DNA of 17,444 nucleotides from Methanobacteriota archaeon (GTDB taxonomy: Archaea; Halobacteriota; Methanosarcinia; Methanosarcinales; Methanosarcinaceae), in assembly GCA_030837265.1 (NCBI GenBank), contig JAUPKV010000592.1:1-17444 (forward strand). Direction: 5' to 3'. Below the pieces are notes generated by a model that was not told the DNA's origin, made no database searches, and worked only from the letters and a program-made list of their open reading frames with translations. The position numbers and the translations under genes were made by a program. Below are positions 7,704 to 15,360 of the stretch, one piece after another. Every line of letters starts with the position of its first letter. Position 1 is the stretch's first letter.

Positions 7704-9692
7704 TCAGGTATCCTGCTCAAAAATACTTCGAATCTCTTCAAGTTGATGCAGAGGACTTATTACAAGTATTATGTCATCAGGCTTAAGTTCAGTGTCGGCC
7801 CTCAAATCGTACATTACCCTGTGGTTTCTGGAAATTGCAAGAACGGAAATCCCATATTCTTTCCGGAGATTAAGGTTTCCCAGAGTTTTCCCGGCAGCTT
7901 CCGAATGTGTCCCAATTCTGATGCTTTGAATTTCCACATCTGAAAAATCAAGGGCAAGCTCACAGATACTTTTTCGACGTAGCTCAGGACTTCGAAGCAT
8001 CCGATAATGGTCAGCCCTGAGTTCCTCACCCATGGACTCAATCTCGGTCCTTGGAACCATATACCTGTTGAGTACTCTGGAAAATAGTTCTATAGAAGAC
8101 TCGAATTCATCTGAGATAACTTCGTCAGCTCCGACTGCATAAAGTCTGTCTACATCGTTCACAAAATGAGTTCTCACAATAATATGAGCATTGGGATTCA
8201 GTATCCTGGCTGCTTCAATGATCCTTCTGGAACTTGCGGGATCGCTAATAGTTACTACAACTGACTTTGCAGCCAAAATGCCTGCATGCTCAAGCACGGC
8301 TTTTTGATCGGCATCTCCATATACAATCGGTTCACCTTTTAGTTTTTCATGCCGGACAGTCTCAGGATTTATTTCTATTACAATGTAAGGGATTGAAACT
8401 TTTTTTGCAGCAATTGAAACATTTCTCCCATTGATGCCAAAGCCTATTATGAGCAAGTGATTTTCAAGCCCCTTTTCCTGCTCATCTTCACGGAAATTCC
8501 AGTATCTGTTATATAAGAGTATTTTCGGAAGAGGTAACCTATCACTGAAATTAACGGAGCGATATCCCAGTCCCATAAAAAAGGGTGTCATTACCATGGA
8601 GAGTACAATAATAGCCAGGAATTCCTGATGAATTTCCTTAGAAATAATTCCGTTTGCATTAGCCACATTCGCTGTAATCAAGGAAAACTCCCCGATCTGA
8701 GCCAGAGAAAAGCCCACTAGAAGCATCGTATGCAGGGGAAACCCTATAATAAATGTTGTTAGAGCGTTGACAAAGGTTTTCATAAAGAGGACCAGGACAG
8801 TTGCCGCGAGGATGAGAAAAAGATGAGCTCTCACCAGGTCCAGGTTCAGCAGCATGCCTGTCGAAACAAAAAAAATGCTCATGAACATATCCCTGAAAGG
8901 AATAACATTTCCAAGTGCTCGTAAGGCATATTCGGATTCGGAGATGATCAGTCCTGCGAGGAATGCTCCGAGAGCAAGAGAAAGACCTGCCAGGGAGCTT
9001 ATCCACGCTACCGAGAGCCCTATTACAATTATGCTTAGCAAGAAAAGTTCGCTATTGCGTGTCTTTGCTACCTGGTACAGAAAGAAAGGAACCAGATAAC
9101 GGGAACTTATCAGAGTGAGAAGAATAAGCCCGATCCCCCGAAACACCAGCTCGAAGATAGCGTGCTCAGTGCCTGTCTTTCCTGAAATAAGCGGGGTAAG
9201 GATAATTATAAAAACTGCAGCAATATCCTGGAAAATAAGAATCCCAAGTGCAATCCTTCCATGGGCACTGTAAATCTCCCCTTTTTCCTGTAATAGTTTC
9301 AGGACAATGGCCGTGCTACTAAACGCCACGATAAGCCCGATGAAAATTGCAGCTTCAGAAGAGTACCCAAACCCCAGAAAAATAAAAGCAACAAATAAGC
9401 TTGAAACTAATACCTGCAGCCCCCCTCCCAAGAATATGATTCTTTTGAGCTTCAGGAGTTCATTCAGGGAGAACTCCAACCCTATTGTAAAAAGAAGCAG
9501 CACGACCCCAATTTCAGCCAAAAGTTCGATGTTCTCAGTCTCTTGAATTAATCTTAACCCGAAAGGACCTGCAAGTATCCCCGCTAACAAAAAACCTACC
9601 ATTGGAGCTATCTTCAACCTTGAAAATGTAAAAACTACCGGAATAGAAAGCCCGAAGATAATCAAGAGATCTTCCAGGAGAAGAGATGCCAT
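7704..9692 (-). CDS. KefB-type CPA2 cation/proton antiporter with RCK domains
   Basis: This 662-residue membrane protein likely exchanges K+ or Na+ for H+ under nucleotide control. Residues 1-385 form the Na+/H+ exchanger domain, with about 12 helices and the family motifs LLLFTIGLEF (66-74) and FQDIA (154-158, D156). Residues about 411-530 are an RCK-N (TrkA-N) domain with a Rossmann loop GFGING (417-422) and an acidic E440 after the second strand, typical of NAD(H) binding. Residues about 578-655 are an RCK-C (TrkA-C) domain ending LKPDDIILVIS. Bacterial Kef relatives are glutathione-gated; Methanosarcina is not expected to use glutathione, so the gating ligand is open. No ribosome binding site precedes the ATG. 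Confidence 0.93.
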   Translation of the reverse strand: MASLLLEDLLIIFGLSIPVVFTFSRLKIAPMVGFLLAGILAGPFGLRLIQETENIELLAEIGVVLLLFTIGLEFSLNELLKLKRIIFLGGGLQVLVSSLFVAFIFLGFGYSSEAAIFIGLIVAFSSTAIVLKLLQEKGEIYSAHGRIALGILIFQDIAAVFIIILTPLISGKTGTEHAIFELVFRGIGLILLTLISSRYLVPFFLYQVAKTRNSELFLLSIIVIGLSVAWISSLAGLSLALGAFLAGLIISESEYALRALGNVIPFRDMFMSIFFVSTGMLLNLDLVRAHLFLILAATVLVLFMKTFVNALTTFIIGFPLHTMLLVGFSLAQIGEFSLITANVANANGIISKEIHQEFLAIIVLSMVMTPFFMGLGYRSVNFSDRLPLPKILLYNRYWNFREDEQEKGLENHLLIIGFGINGRNVSIAAKKVSIPYIVIEINPETVRHEKLKGEPIVYGDADQKAVLEHAGILAAKSVVVTISDPASSRRIIEAARILNPNAHIIVRTHFVNDVDRLYAVGADEVISDEFESSIELFSRVLNRYMVPRTEIESMGEELRADHYRMLRSPELRRKSICELALDFSDVEIQSIRIGTHSEAAGKTLGNLNLRKEYGISVLAISRNHRVMYDLRADTELKPDDIILVISPLHQLEEIRSIFEQDT

Positions 9693-9812
9693 TAATATAT
9701 ATTGAATTTTAAAATAATATAAATATAGCTCCTCAAACGTTATCTGAAAACTTTATATGAAGTATGATGAAGGATTGATAAAAGGTAAGCGATTCAGCAA
9801 AATCCATTTCTG
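9693..9812 (-). promoter_or_regulatory. Upstream region of the antiporter gene
   Basis: This 120-bp gap separates the toxin gene end from the antiporter start. On the minus strand TATATTATTTTAAAA (9708-9722) is centred about 24 bases before the ATG, and CATATAAAG lies near 9751-9759. A GAGGAG lies about 40 bases before the ATG, too far to act as a ribosome binding site, so a very short or absent leader is possible. Confidence 0.35.
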
Positions 9813-10070
9813 TTAATGATACATGCGACGTAAAGGCTCAATAGCAATAACTACAAGGGTTTTCCTCTCGTAATTCAATCTATAAAGAAATCTCAAGTGC
9901 CTGGATCTAAATCTGAATATATTTTCAGGGCTATCAATTACCCCTTTCGCTTTGGGAGGGAGTGGGTCAAAGGCAAGCTCATCAAGAGTCTCTATGACTC
10001 GTGAATAAACTCTTTCGCCTTCTTCTTCCAGAAAAACCTGTGCAGGGATATCAAGAAAGACTTCAAACAT
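9813..10070 (-). CDS. RelE/ParE-type toxin
   Basis: This 85-residue protein begins MFEVFLDIPAQVFLEEE, has the linker region FDPLPPKAKGV, and ends FRFRSRHLRFLYRLNYERKTLVVIAIEPLRRMYH. That matches the RelE fold order: first strand, two helices, then a sheet with the pattern R-x-R-x-x-x-x-R-x-x-Y and a final R-x-x-Y. Such toxins cleave mRNA on the ribosome or act on gyrase (ParE). The start is ATG 10070, because GAGGT at 10076-10080 sits five bases upstream; a GTG at 10082 overlapping the antitoxin stop would also be open but is less likely. The gene follows its presumed antitoxin, the usual antitoxin-first order. Confidence 0.85.
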   Translation of the reverse strand: MFEVFLDIPAQVFLEEEGERVYSRVIETLDELAFDPLPPKAKGVIDSPENIFRFRSRHLRFLYRLNYERKTLVVIAIEPLRRMYH

Positions 10071-10078
10071 TTGGAACC

Positions 10079-10291
10079 TCACTTTTTCAAGCTTTTTAGA
10101 GGTACAAGTTTTCCCCTTGCCTCATTTTCGAAACTTTTAAAGACTAATTCCTTTTCTTTTGCAGTGAGCAGGCTGTCGATATCTACCATATGCTCCTTTA
10201 TTTCTCCAAGCTGTTTTTTGATCAAGTTAAGCTCTTCCAAAAGCTTATCCTCTATGTTCCCTTTCATAATAATACCATCTTTATTTAACAC
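10079..10291 (-). CDS. Putative antitoxin of the RelE pair
   Basis: This 70-residue, mostly helical and charged protein (EDKLLEELNLIKKQLGEIKEHMVDIDSLLTAKEKE) has a heptad-like leucine/isoleucine pattern and a basic C-terminal tail (KLVPLKSLKK). It lies directly upstream of the toxin, with its stop inside the toxin ribosome binding region, so the two are translationally coupled. The GTG start at 10291 has AAGGA eight bases upstream; an ATG at 10267 is an alternative with only a weak GATGGT. I see no clear ribbon-helix-helix motif, so autoregulation through direct DNA binding is not shown. Confidence 0.75.
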   Translation of the reverse strand: MLNKDGIIMKGNIEDKLLEELNLIKKQLGEIKEHMVDIDSLLTAKEKELVFKSFENEARGKLVPLKSLKK

Positions 10292-10330
10292 ATTTAACTT
10301 CCTTTTGGAATTATTTCGACACCTGGATTA

Positions 10331-10340
10331 TTTTATATAG
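10331..10340 (-). promoter_or_regulatory. TATA box of the toxin-antitoxin pair
   Basis: On the minus strand this reads CTATATAAAA, a good archaeal TATA box. Transcription would start near 10310, about 20 bases before the GTG of the antitoxin. The pair therefore has its own promoter, independent of the P-II-like gene whose stop is at 10362. Confidence 0.55.
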
Positions 10341-10361
10341 CGAATTCCGGCAGGCTAAAAC

Positions 10362-10724
10362 TTACGGCTCGGAATCTTCTCGTGATAAGCTCTTAAAATC
10401 ACAATGCATGTGGCTAATGCCAAATAATTTCTCCAGGGATACTATAAATCCAACGCCGTTTCCGGGTTCATTAAGTTTTACCGTCTCAATAATAGAATAT
10501 GCAATATTGTCTGCAATAGTTGATTCGGCTATCGTAAGCACAATTTCTTTCTCAGGCTCAATCATCAGGCCAAGGATACTTTTGTCTTCGTGAATCCCGG
10601 TACCGCGACCAAATAATAGAGTTCCTCCCCGGGCTCCAGCCTTTTTTGAGGCCTTTATAACTTCATCGCCCCAGCCTTTTTTAACAATTGTTACTATTAA
10701 TACGAAGTCTGTTTCATAAGGCAT
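10362..10724 (-). CDS. P-II-like regulatory protein linked to DUF1538
   Basis: This 120-residue protein has the ferredoxin-like P-II layout. Strand 1 is DFVLIVTIVKKGWGDEVIKASKKAGARGGTLL, followed by a T-loop region (FGRGTGIHEDKSILGLMIEPEKEIVLTIAE), a helix (ADNIAYSIIETVKL), and a C-loop segment GNGVGFIVSLEKLFGI that parallels the G-x-G-x-I-F-V-x-x-V-x-x-x-x-x-I of GlnB/GlnK. The canonical T-loop YRGAEY (with its uridylylated Tyr) and the TGxxGDGK B-loop are absent, so ligand and control probably differ. It overlaps the upstream DUF1538 gene by 11 bp, which suggests coupled translation. By analogy with GlnK-AmtB and SbtB-SbtA, it may gate the adjacent membrane proteins. Confidence 0.85.
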   Translation of the reverse strand: MPYETDFVLIVTIVKKGWGDEVIKASKKAGARGGTLLFGRGTGIHEDKSILGLMIEPEKEIVLTIAESTIADNIAYSIIETVKLNEPGNGVGFIVSLEKLFGISHMHCDFKSLSREDSEP

Positions 10725-11448
10725 TTTCTCTACCTCTACTATATTTTATGTAGATACCCAGGAGCATAACAAAGATAATGGGCGCAAGAGCTATCATTGC
10801 AGCAAGCCCGAAGCCTTGTACAACTTCGTTTCCTCCTTCCTGCACAGAAACTGCTCCGATAGTTACTGAAGTGAGAAATGTCACAGCCATCGAACCCGCT
10901 GCAACTCCTCCTGAATCGAATGCAATACCTATAAAGTCTGTATCACAAATCCATAATAAAACAAGGGCTAATAGATAACCTGGAATGATCAAATATAAGA
11001 AAGGAATTCCATATACAATTTTCGCCATTGTTATTGCAACAAAAAGCGCAACTGCAGAAGCAAGTGTGTAGAGCATAACATTCGATCTTATGTAACCATT
11101 AGAAGATTCTTCGATTTGATAACATAATACTCTCACAACAGGTTCTGCAAGAGTAGAAAGGAAACCAAGTACGAAACCTATAGGTATTAGATAGTTTTTT
11201 CGTTCAGAGCTACCAAAAAACTCCCCTATTTCCCTTCCCACAGGGTAAAAACCATTGTAAATGCCGTGCAGAAATAATACCATCCCAAATGCGGCTAAAA
11301 TCAACCCAATGTAGAGCTTGAACAAGTATGATAATGGCAATTTTAAGTGCGCTATCTGAAATATAGTAAAAAAAATTACAAGAGGTAAAAGTGATTCAAT
11401 AACTTCCAAAATCACAAGAATAATTCCATCTGCACTCCCCGAATTCAT
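10714..11448 (-). CDS. DUF1538 membrane protein, second of pair
   Basis: This 244-residue protein has about seven hydrophobic segments. It carries the motifs STLAEPVVRVL (residues about 98-108), GIAFDSGGVAAGSMAVTFL (glycine-rich, in the fifth or sixth helix region) and QGFGLAAMIALAPI, which recur in its neighbour. These mark it as DUF1538, a family I know as transporter-like with no assigned substrate. The ATG overlaps the stop of the upstream gene by four bases (ATGA). In bacteria the two halves often occur as one longer protein, as I recall; here they are split. The polar residues in TLAEPxVRVL and FDSGG would be candidates for substrate or ion contact. Confidence 0.85.
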   Translation of the reverse strand: MNSGSADGIILVILEVIESLLPLVIFFTIFQIAHLKLPLSYLFKLYIGLILAAFGMVLFLHGIYNGFYPVGREIGEFFGSSERKNYLIPIGFVLGFLSTLAEPVVRVLCYQIEESSNGYIRSNVMLYTLASAVALFVAITMAKIVYGIPFLYLIIPGYLLALVLLWICDTDFIGIAFDSGGVAAGSMAVTFLTSVTIGAVSVQEGGNEVVQGFGLAAMIALAPIIFVMLLGIYIKYSRGRENAL

Positions 11449-12137
11449 GAGGATAGAACCCCCAGAATCATGATGCTAAGTATAGGACCTATGGAAGCAA
11501 GGCCCATGAGTCCAAAACCATCTGAAAGTTCGGATTTATCCTGTAATACAGAAGCTATTCCAATCCCAATTGCCATAATTACAGGTACAGTTATAGGTCC
11601 AGTTGTTACACTTCCGGCATCAAAGGAAATTGCCTGGTATTCCCTGGGTACGAAGAATGACAACACAAGGATAATTAAATAACTTACTGTGAATAAATAT
11701 TTAATTGGGGTTCCGTAAATTATTCTGAGCACAGACAAAACCACAAAAAAACCTACTCCTAAAGCAATTGATATGATCAGTGTACTGCTGTTTATAGTAC
11801 CCTGGGAAACTAAATCAATTATGCCGCTCAGAACCCTTACATCAGGTTCTGCAATGGTGGTTAGAAAAGAAAGTAAGAACACTACTATTGTAATGAATAC
11901 CAAGGAACTATGTTTTGGCAAATCCGCTCCAATTGCCTCGCCAATTGGAAGCATACCAAGCTCAACACCGATTAGAAAAAAGAACATACCTAGCGTAACA
12001 AGTAAAGCACTTATTAAAAAGGATATGAGATGACTTAAATTTGTCCCAATGAACACTAGCAAGATAAAAACCACTGCTAGCGTTATGGGAAGAACTGCCT
12101 GGAGGACCTCCAGAACAATCTCTTTAGGCTCCCGCAT
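11445..12137 (-). CDS. DUF1538 membrane protein, first of pair
   Basis: This 230-residue protein has about seven hydrophobic segments, with TTIAEPDVRVLSG, ISFDAGSVTTGPITVPVI and DGFGLMGLASIGPI, each matching a motif in the downstream protein in the same order. The pair is thus an ancient duplication and may assemble as a heterodimer. The ATG at 12137 has GGGGGT eight bases upstream; a TTG at 12140 is also open. It is the first gene of a three-gene unit with DUF1538 and the P-II-like protein. A minus-strand TATA candidate, TTAATATATGAA (12185-12196), predicts a leader of about 28 nt. Confidence 0.85.
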   Translation of the reverse strand: MREPKEIVLEVLQAVLPITLAVVFILLVFIGTNLSHLISFLISALLVTLGMFFFLIGVELGMLPIGEAIGADLPKHSSLVFITIVVFLLSFLTTIAEPDVRVLSGIIDLVSQGTINSSTLIISIALGVGFFVVLSVLRIIYGTPIKYLFTVSYLIILVLSFFVPREYQAISFDAGSVTTGPITVPVIMAIGIGIASVLQDKSELSDGFGLMGLASIGPILSIMILGVLSS

Positions 12138-12242
12138 CAAATTTTACCCCCTGGATTTTGTTGAAGTGAATTCATAAAGTGAAATTCATATATTAAGTAT
12201 TTTGTATAATAATAGATAAATCAAATTGAGTGAGGGGTGCTC

Positions 12243-12272
12243 AAAAAAATTAGTTCCTATAAATTAAAAAAA
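12243..12272 (-). terminator. Two U7 runs after metF
   Basis: On the minus strand, runs of seven T occur at 12266-12272 and 12243-12249, about 80-100 bases after the metF stop. Archaeal RNA polymerase terminates at such runs without needing a hairpin. They separate metF from the DUF1538 operon, whose promoter lies just beyond. Confidence 0.45.
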
Positions 12273-12349
12273 GTTTGTGCCACAAAAGACATGTTATAAA
12301 ATGAGATTGAAGGTATGTTCCATTTTTTCCTTAACTTGCTTTTCCAGGC

Positions 12350-13228
12350 TCACTTTCCGGATAATTTGGACATTGAGAGCAATTTAGGGGTATTTTTATG
12401 AGAGCCTATGGGCATAATATGAACTCCCCTTGAGAGTCTTGTGAGCTCTTTTATTGTCTCTGCAGCTATGGCAAGTCCTTCATCTACAGGATCGGAAGCT
12501 GCTTTCATGCGAATCAGGATCTCCTCAGGCACATTGATTCCTGAAATATTCGCATTCATGAATTCAGCCATACTGAGAGACCTGAGAGGGATCAAGCCTG
12601 CGATTACAGGTGCCTCAAGATGGTTTATAGCTTCCATAAATTCTTCGAACATACCTATATCATAGACAGCCTGAGTCTGGATAAAATCAGCTCCGCACTT
12701 AACTTTTTTCTCAAGCTTTATGAGCTGCAGGGTTTTTTCAGAGTTTATCCCCGTGACGGCACCCTTACAAAAGGAAGTCCCTCCATCCAGCTTGTTTCCT
12801 GCTAAATCAATGCCAGAATTAAGTTTTTTGACAACCTGCAAAAGCTGTACGGAATCAAGATCATAAACCGGCTTTGATCCGGGATGGTCACCGCACGAAG
12901 GAAAGTCACCGGTCATCAAACATATGTTACGAATACCCAAAGCATGGGCTCCTAAAAGGTCCGACTGAAGCCCTATCCTGTTCCGATCCCTGCAGGTGAG
13001 CTGCATGATGGGCTCGTGCCCCTCCTCAAGCAGGAGTTTGCTAAAAGCCAGGGAACTCATATGCATAATGGAGCACTGGTTATCCGTAACATTTAGTGCA
13101 TCTGCAGAGCCTTTGAGCTGGCGAGCATTTTCCAGAGAGGCTGAAAAGTTTGTGCCCTTGGGTGGAGAAACCTCAGCAGTAACCAGAAATTTGTTGGAAT
13201 TCAGTTTTTCACGAAAATTAAAAAGCAT
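12350..13228 (-). CDS. metF: Methylenetetrahydrofolate reductase (MetF)
   Basis: This 292-residue protein has the length and blocks of the MetF TIM barrel: VTAEVSPPKGTNF with the catalytic-type Glu (E19), LNVTDNQ, MQLTCRDRNRIGLQSDLLGAHALGIRNICLMTGDFP (Asp of TGD contacts flavin), DLDSVQLL, KCGADFIQTQAVYD, and VIAGLIPL. The enzyme reduces methylene-tetrahydrofolate to methyl-tetrahydrofolate using FAD. GDHPGSKPVYDLDSVQLL is of the acetogen MetFV style. It lies downstream of a MetV-like gene and a dihydropteroate synthase. Methanosarcina uses tetrahydromethanopterin for methanogenesis, so this enzyme more likely serves folate-based biosynthesis. No ribosome binding site is seen; a TATA-like box 28 bases before the ATG suggests a leaderless message. 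Confidence 0.93.
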   Translation of the reverse strand: MLFNFREKLNSNKFLVTAEVSPPKGTNFSASLENARQLKGSADALNVTDNQCSIMHMSSLAFSKLLLEEGHEPIMQLTCRDRNRIGLQSDLLGAHALGIRNICLMTGDFPSCGDHPGSKPVYDLDSVQLLQVVKKLNSGIDLAGNKLDGGTSFCKGAVTGINSEKTLQLIKLEKKVKCGADFIQTQAVYDIGMFEEFMEAINHLEAPVIAGLIPLRSLSMAEFMNANISGINVPEEILIRMKAASDPVDEGLAIAAETIKELTRLSRGVHIMPIGSHKNTPKLLSMSKLSGK

Positions 13229-13250
13229 CAGATAAGTATATTCGAAATGA

Positions 13251-13261
13251 AATTATTTAAA
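13251..13261 (-). promoter_or_regulatory. Possible TATA box for metF
   Basis: The minus strand reads TTTAAATAATT, centred about 28 bases before the metF ATG, the distance expected between an archaeal TATA box and a transcript start. This would place the start at or next to the initiation codon. metF could also be read through from the MetV-like gene, 139 bp upstream; a T-rich stretch between the two genes (13296-13313) might partly stop that. Confidence 0.4.
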
Positions 13262-13367
13262 TTAATGCTCGTAAAATGATGAATTACTTAAAAGAACAAA
13301 AAAACTCTCTTTTTCTTATCGTGACCATCATAGAATCCAGGAGCATCACTTCAGGTTAATTATTAAT

Positions 13368-13982
13368 TTACTTTATGCAGTGCTCTTGAGGTGCATGGAC
13401 AACATAAAGTAGATCTAACCGATTTATTTTTTTCAAACGTTCGTAGATTAGATTCCATACACATTCATTATCCTTATTGACTTCACACATTCCGTTAATA
13501 GCTCCTCCGCAGGGCCCGTTCAGAAGTTCCTTAGGGCACTGAGCTTTAGGACATAGACCACCGAATTCAACTACATTGCAATTCCCACACATAACACACT
13601 GGTTGGAGATGAGCTTACCCCCGCTCGAACCTCCAAGAGAAAGTGTATTATTTGAGCCGTATACCGGTAACTCCGCTACGATTGAAACAGTTGAAACTCC
13701 ACTGCCGCAGCCCATAACCAGAATGCATTGGGCTTCGTTTATTTTCTCGCTTTTCTCAACCAGGGACTCATAAGACCTTATACTGCAGGCTGCTGTGGGA
13801 AGAGCCCAGCCTATTACATGTTTTCCACTTTCCTCAAGCCGTCTGCACATTTCAAGGATTTCCGGCTCCCCACCCGTTCTGAGTTTTTCAGCGCAGACAT
13901 TGCATCCGATAATAAAGATATTATCTTCGTTTTTTAATAAGGCCAGGATTTCTTCAAAGGGTTTTACTGAAGTTATTATCAT
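13368..13982 (-). CDS. MetV-like cysteine-rich partner of MetF
   Basis: This 204-residue protein belongs to the MetV / MTHFR_C type found beside metF in acetogens and other anaerobes. The N-terminal half has a flavodoxin-like pattern (FIIGCNVCAEKLRTGGEPEI, QCILVMGCGSGVSTV) with cysteines at 27, 30, 66 and 92. The C-terminal part is a cysteine cluster: CVMCGNC (129, 132, 135), GLCPKAQCP (144, 149), NGPCGG (158), and further Cys at 166 and 174, likely binding zinc or an iron-sulfur cluster. In acetogens MetV forms a complex with MetF. It begins two bases after the dihydropteroate synthase stop, so the two are translationally coupled. Confidence 0.85.
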   Translation of the reverse strand: MIITSVKPFEEILALLKNEDNIFIIGCNVCAEKLRTGGEPEILEMCRRLEESGKHVIGWALPTAACSIRSYESLVEKSEKINEAQCILVMGCGSGVSTVSIVAELPVYGSNNTLSLGGSSGGKLISNQCVMCGNCNVVEFGGLCPKAQCPKELLNGPCGGAINGMCEVNKDNECVWNLIYERLKKINRLDLLYVVHAPQEHCIK

Positions 13983-13984
13983 GA

Positions 13985-15211
13985 CTACCTCAAATATCGA
14001 TATTCCAGGTCATTCCGGTTTGCAATACATTCACGGATCATTTCTGCGATAAGTGGAAGGGAGCGGGCTTGCCCTAGAAGTTTTCTGGCAAGGCGCTCAA
14101 ACTGCAGCAGAGTCCCCATTACAAGGACATCAGTCGTTTCCGTTTCATGGGAGACTGCATCCCTTGTCAGAGCAGCATCTCCTCCCCGGGCAAGCATTTC
14201 CTGTTTTATTATTAAGGCCTCTGTTGTCGTCAGATTACAAATTTTAAGCACTAAGTGAATGCTTTTACCCTGCATTACCATTGAGCCGACACTGGTGGCC
14301 CCTAGTTTTCGCATTGTCATTGCTGCATCTTGAGGAGTCTTGACCTCGAACACGGATACTTCATACCTGCCTTCTTTTACAATAGCGGGCCGACTTCTCA
14401 GAGCTCCTGAAAGCTTTACAACATCAAGTGTTTCAGGTACATCGTGAGTGCGAATGATATGAGCTCCCTTGTAAACTGCAATAGCTGCCGCAGCCAGGCT
14501 GCCATAAAGTCTCTCAGTTGGAGGTTTACCAAGAACCTCTCCTATGAAGGATTTCCTTGAGAGAGCTGCAAGTAAGGGTTTTTCAAAAATCTTCAGGCGT
14601 TCTAAATCATCAAGGGTCTCAAAATCATATATTGAATGCTTTTCATCTGTCCATCTGCCAATTGCAGGGTCTAATATGAGTTTTTCAGGCCCTATACCTC
14701 CTGCTTCTGCAGCCCGTATTGTAGAATCAAGAGCCTCAATAATGGAATCCATACCAAGAGGATCTCCTGGATTTTTTTTGGAAGCCATAATAACAGCAGG
14801 GCAACCATAGTCTGCAACCACTTTAATCATTTTAGGGTCGGTAGTGAAGCCGGAAACATCATTTATAATTTCGGCTCCTCTCTTAAGAGCTTCTTCCGCA
14901 ATGTCCGAAAACATAGTATCTACGGATATTACAGCATCAACATTTCCCTTTAAAACATCGAGTGCCGGCAGAATACGCTCAAGTTCTTCTTTCTTACTTA
15001 TTTTTTCAGAAAAACGCCAGGTTGAACGGGCCCCCAGATCCAGGAAAGTTGCTCCGTTTTCAACCATCGTCAGGGCAACCTCAAGCACAGAGTCCGGGCT
15101 TACAACCGAGCTTTCGTAAAAAGACTCAGGGCTCAGATTGATAACACCCATCACATGTGTAGGGTATCGATCTCCCACTTTTATCCCGCAGATATCAGTG
15201 TCAACGACCAT
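13985..15211 (-). CDS. folP: Dihydropteroate synthase, long form
   Basis: This 408-residue protein has a DHPS TIM barrel (residues about 1-275) plus a C-terminal domain. Motifs in barrel order are GVINLSPESF (22-31, N25), DLGARST (58-64), SVDT (D98), INDVSG (N117), LDPAIG (D181), SRKSFIG (K220) and RTHD (R254, H256). These cover the pterin, pyrophosphate and pABA sites, so folate precursor synthesis is likely; use of a methanopterin precursor is not excluded. The C-terminal part (MLARGGDAALTRDAV, TDVLVMGTLLQFERLARKL) recalls the long DHPS of Clostridia and Thermus. ATG 15211 is preferred over TTG 15220, though neither has a strong ribosome binding site. The stop is TAG, two bases before the MetV-like ATG. 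Confidence 0.88.
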   Translation of the reverse strand: MVVDTDICGIKVGDRYPTHVMGVINLSPESFYESSVVSPDSVLEVALTMVENGATFLDLGARSTWRFSEKISKKEELERILPALDVLKGNVDAVISVDTMFSDIAEEALKRGAEIINDVSGFTTDPKMIKVVADYGCPAVIMASKKNPGDPLGMDSIIEALDSTIRAAEAGGIGPEKLILDPAIGRWTDEKHSIYDFETLDDLERLKIFEKPLLAALSRKSFIGEVLGKPPTERLYGSLAAAAIAVYKGAHIIRTHDVPETLDVVKLSGALRSRPAIVKEGRYEVSVFEVKTPQDAAMTMRKLGATSVGSMVMQGKSIHLVLKICNLTTTEALIIKQEMLARGGDAALTRDAVSHETETTDVLVMGTLLQFERLARKLLGQARSLPLIAEMIRECIANRNDLEYRYLR

Positions 15212-15330
15212 TTTTGACAACCAGGTTTAAGTTTTCAAATTTTTTGCGCCAAACGTATTCAATACAAGTGTAACAAATAATATACTTATTTTAAATGAAT
15301 TATGTATAGATAAAATATTACTATAACTAT

Positions 15331-15348
15331 ATATTAATTGGTTAATAT
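15331..15348. promoter_or_regulatory. 18-bp perfect inverted repeat upstream of folP
   Basis: ATATTAA-TTGG-TTAATAT has perfect 7-bp arms and a 4-bp centre. It lies about 120 bp upstream of the dihydropteroate synthase start, between that gene and the TCAGGT array. It fits the size of an operator for a dimeric regulator; low complexity means chance cannot be excluded. Confidence 0.4.
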
Positions 15349-15360
15349 ATAAGCCTGGTT

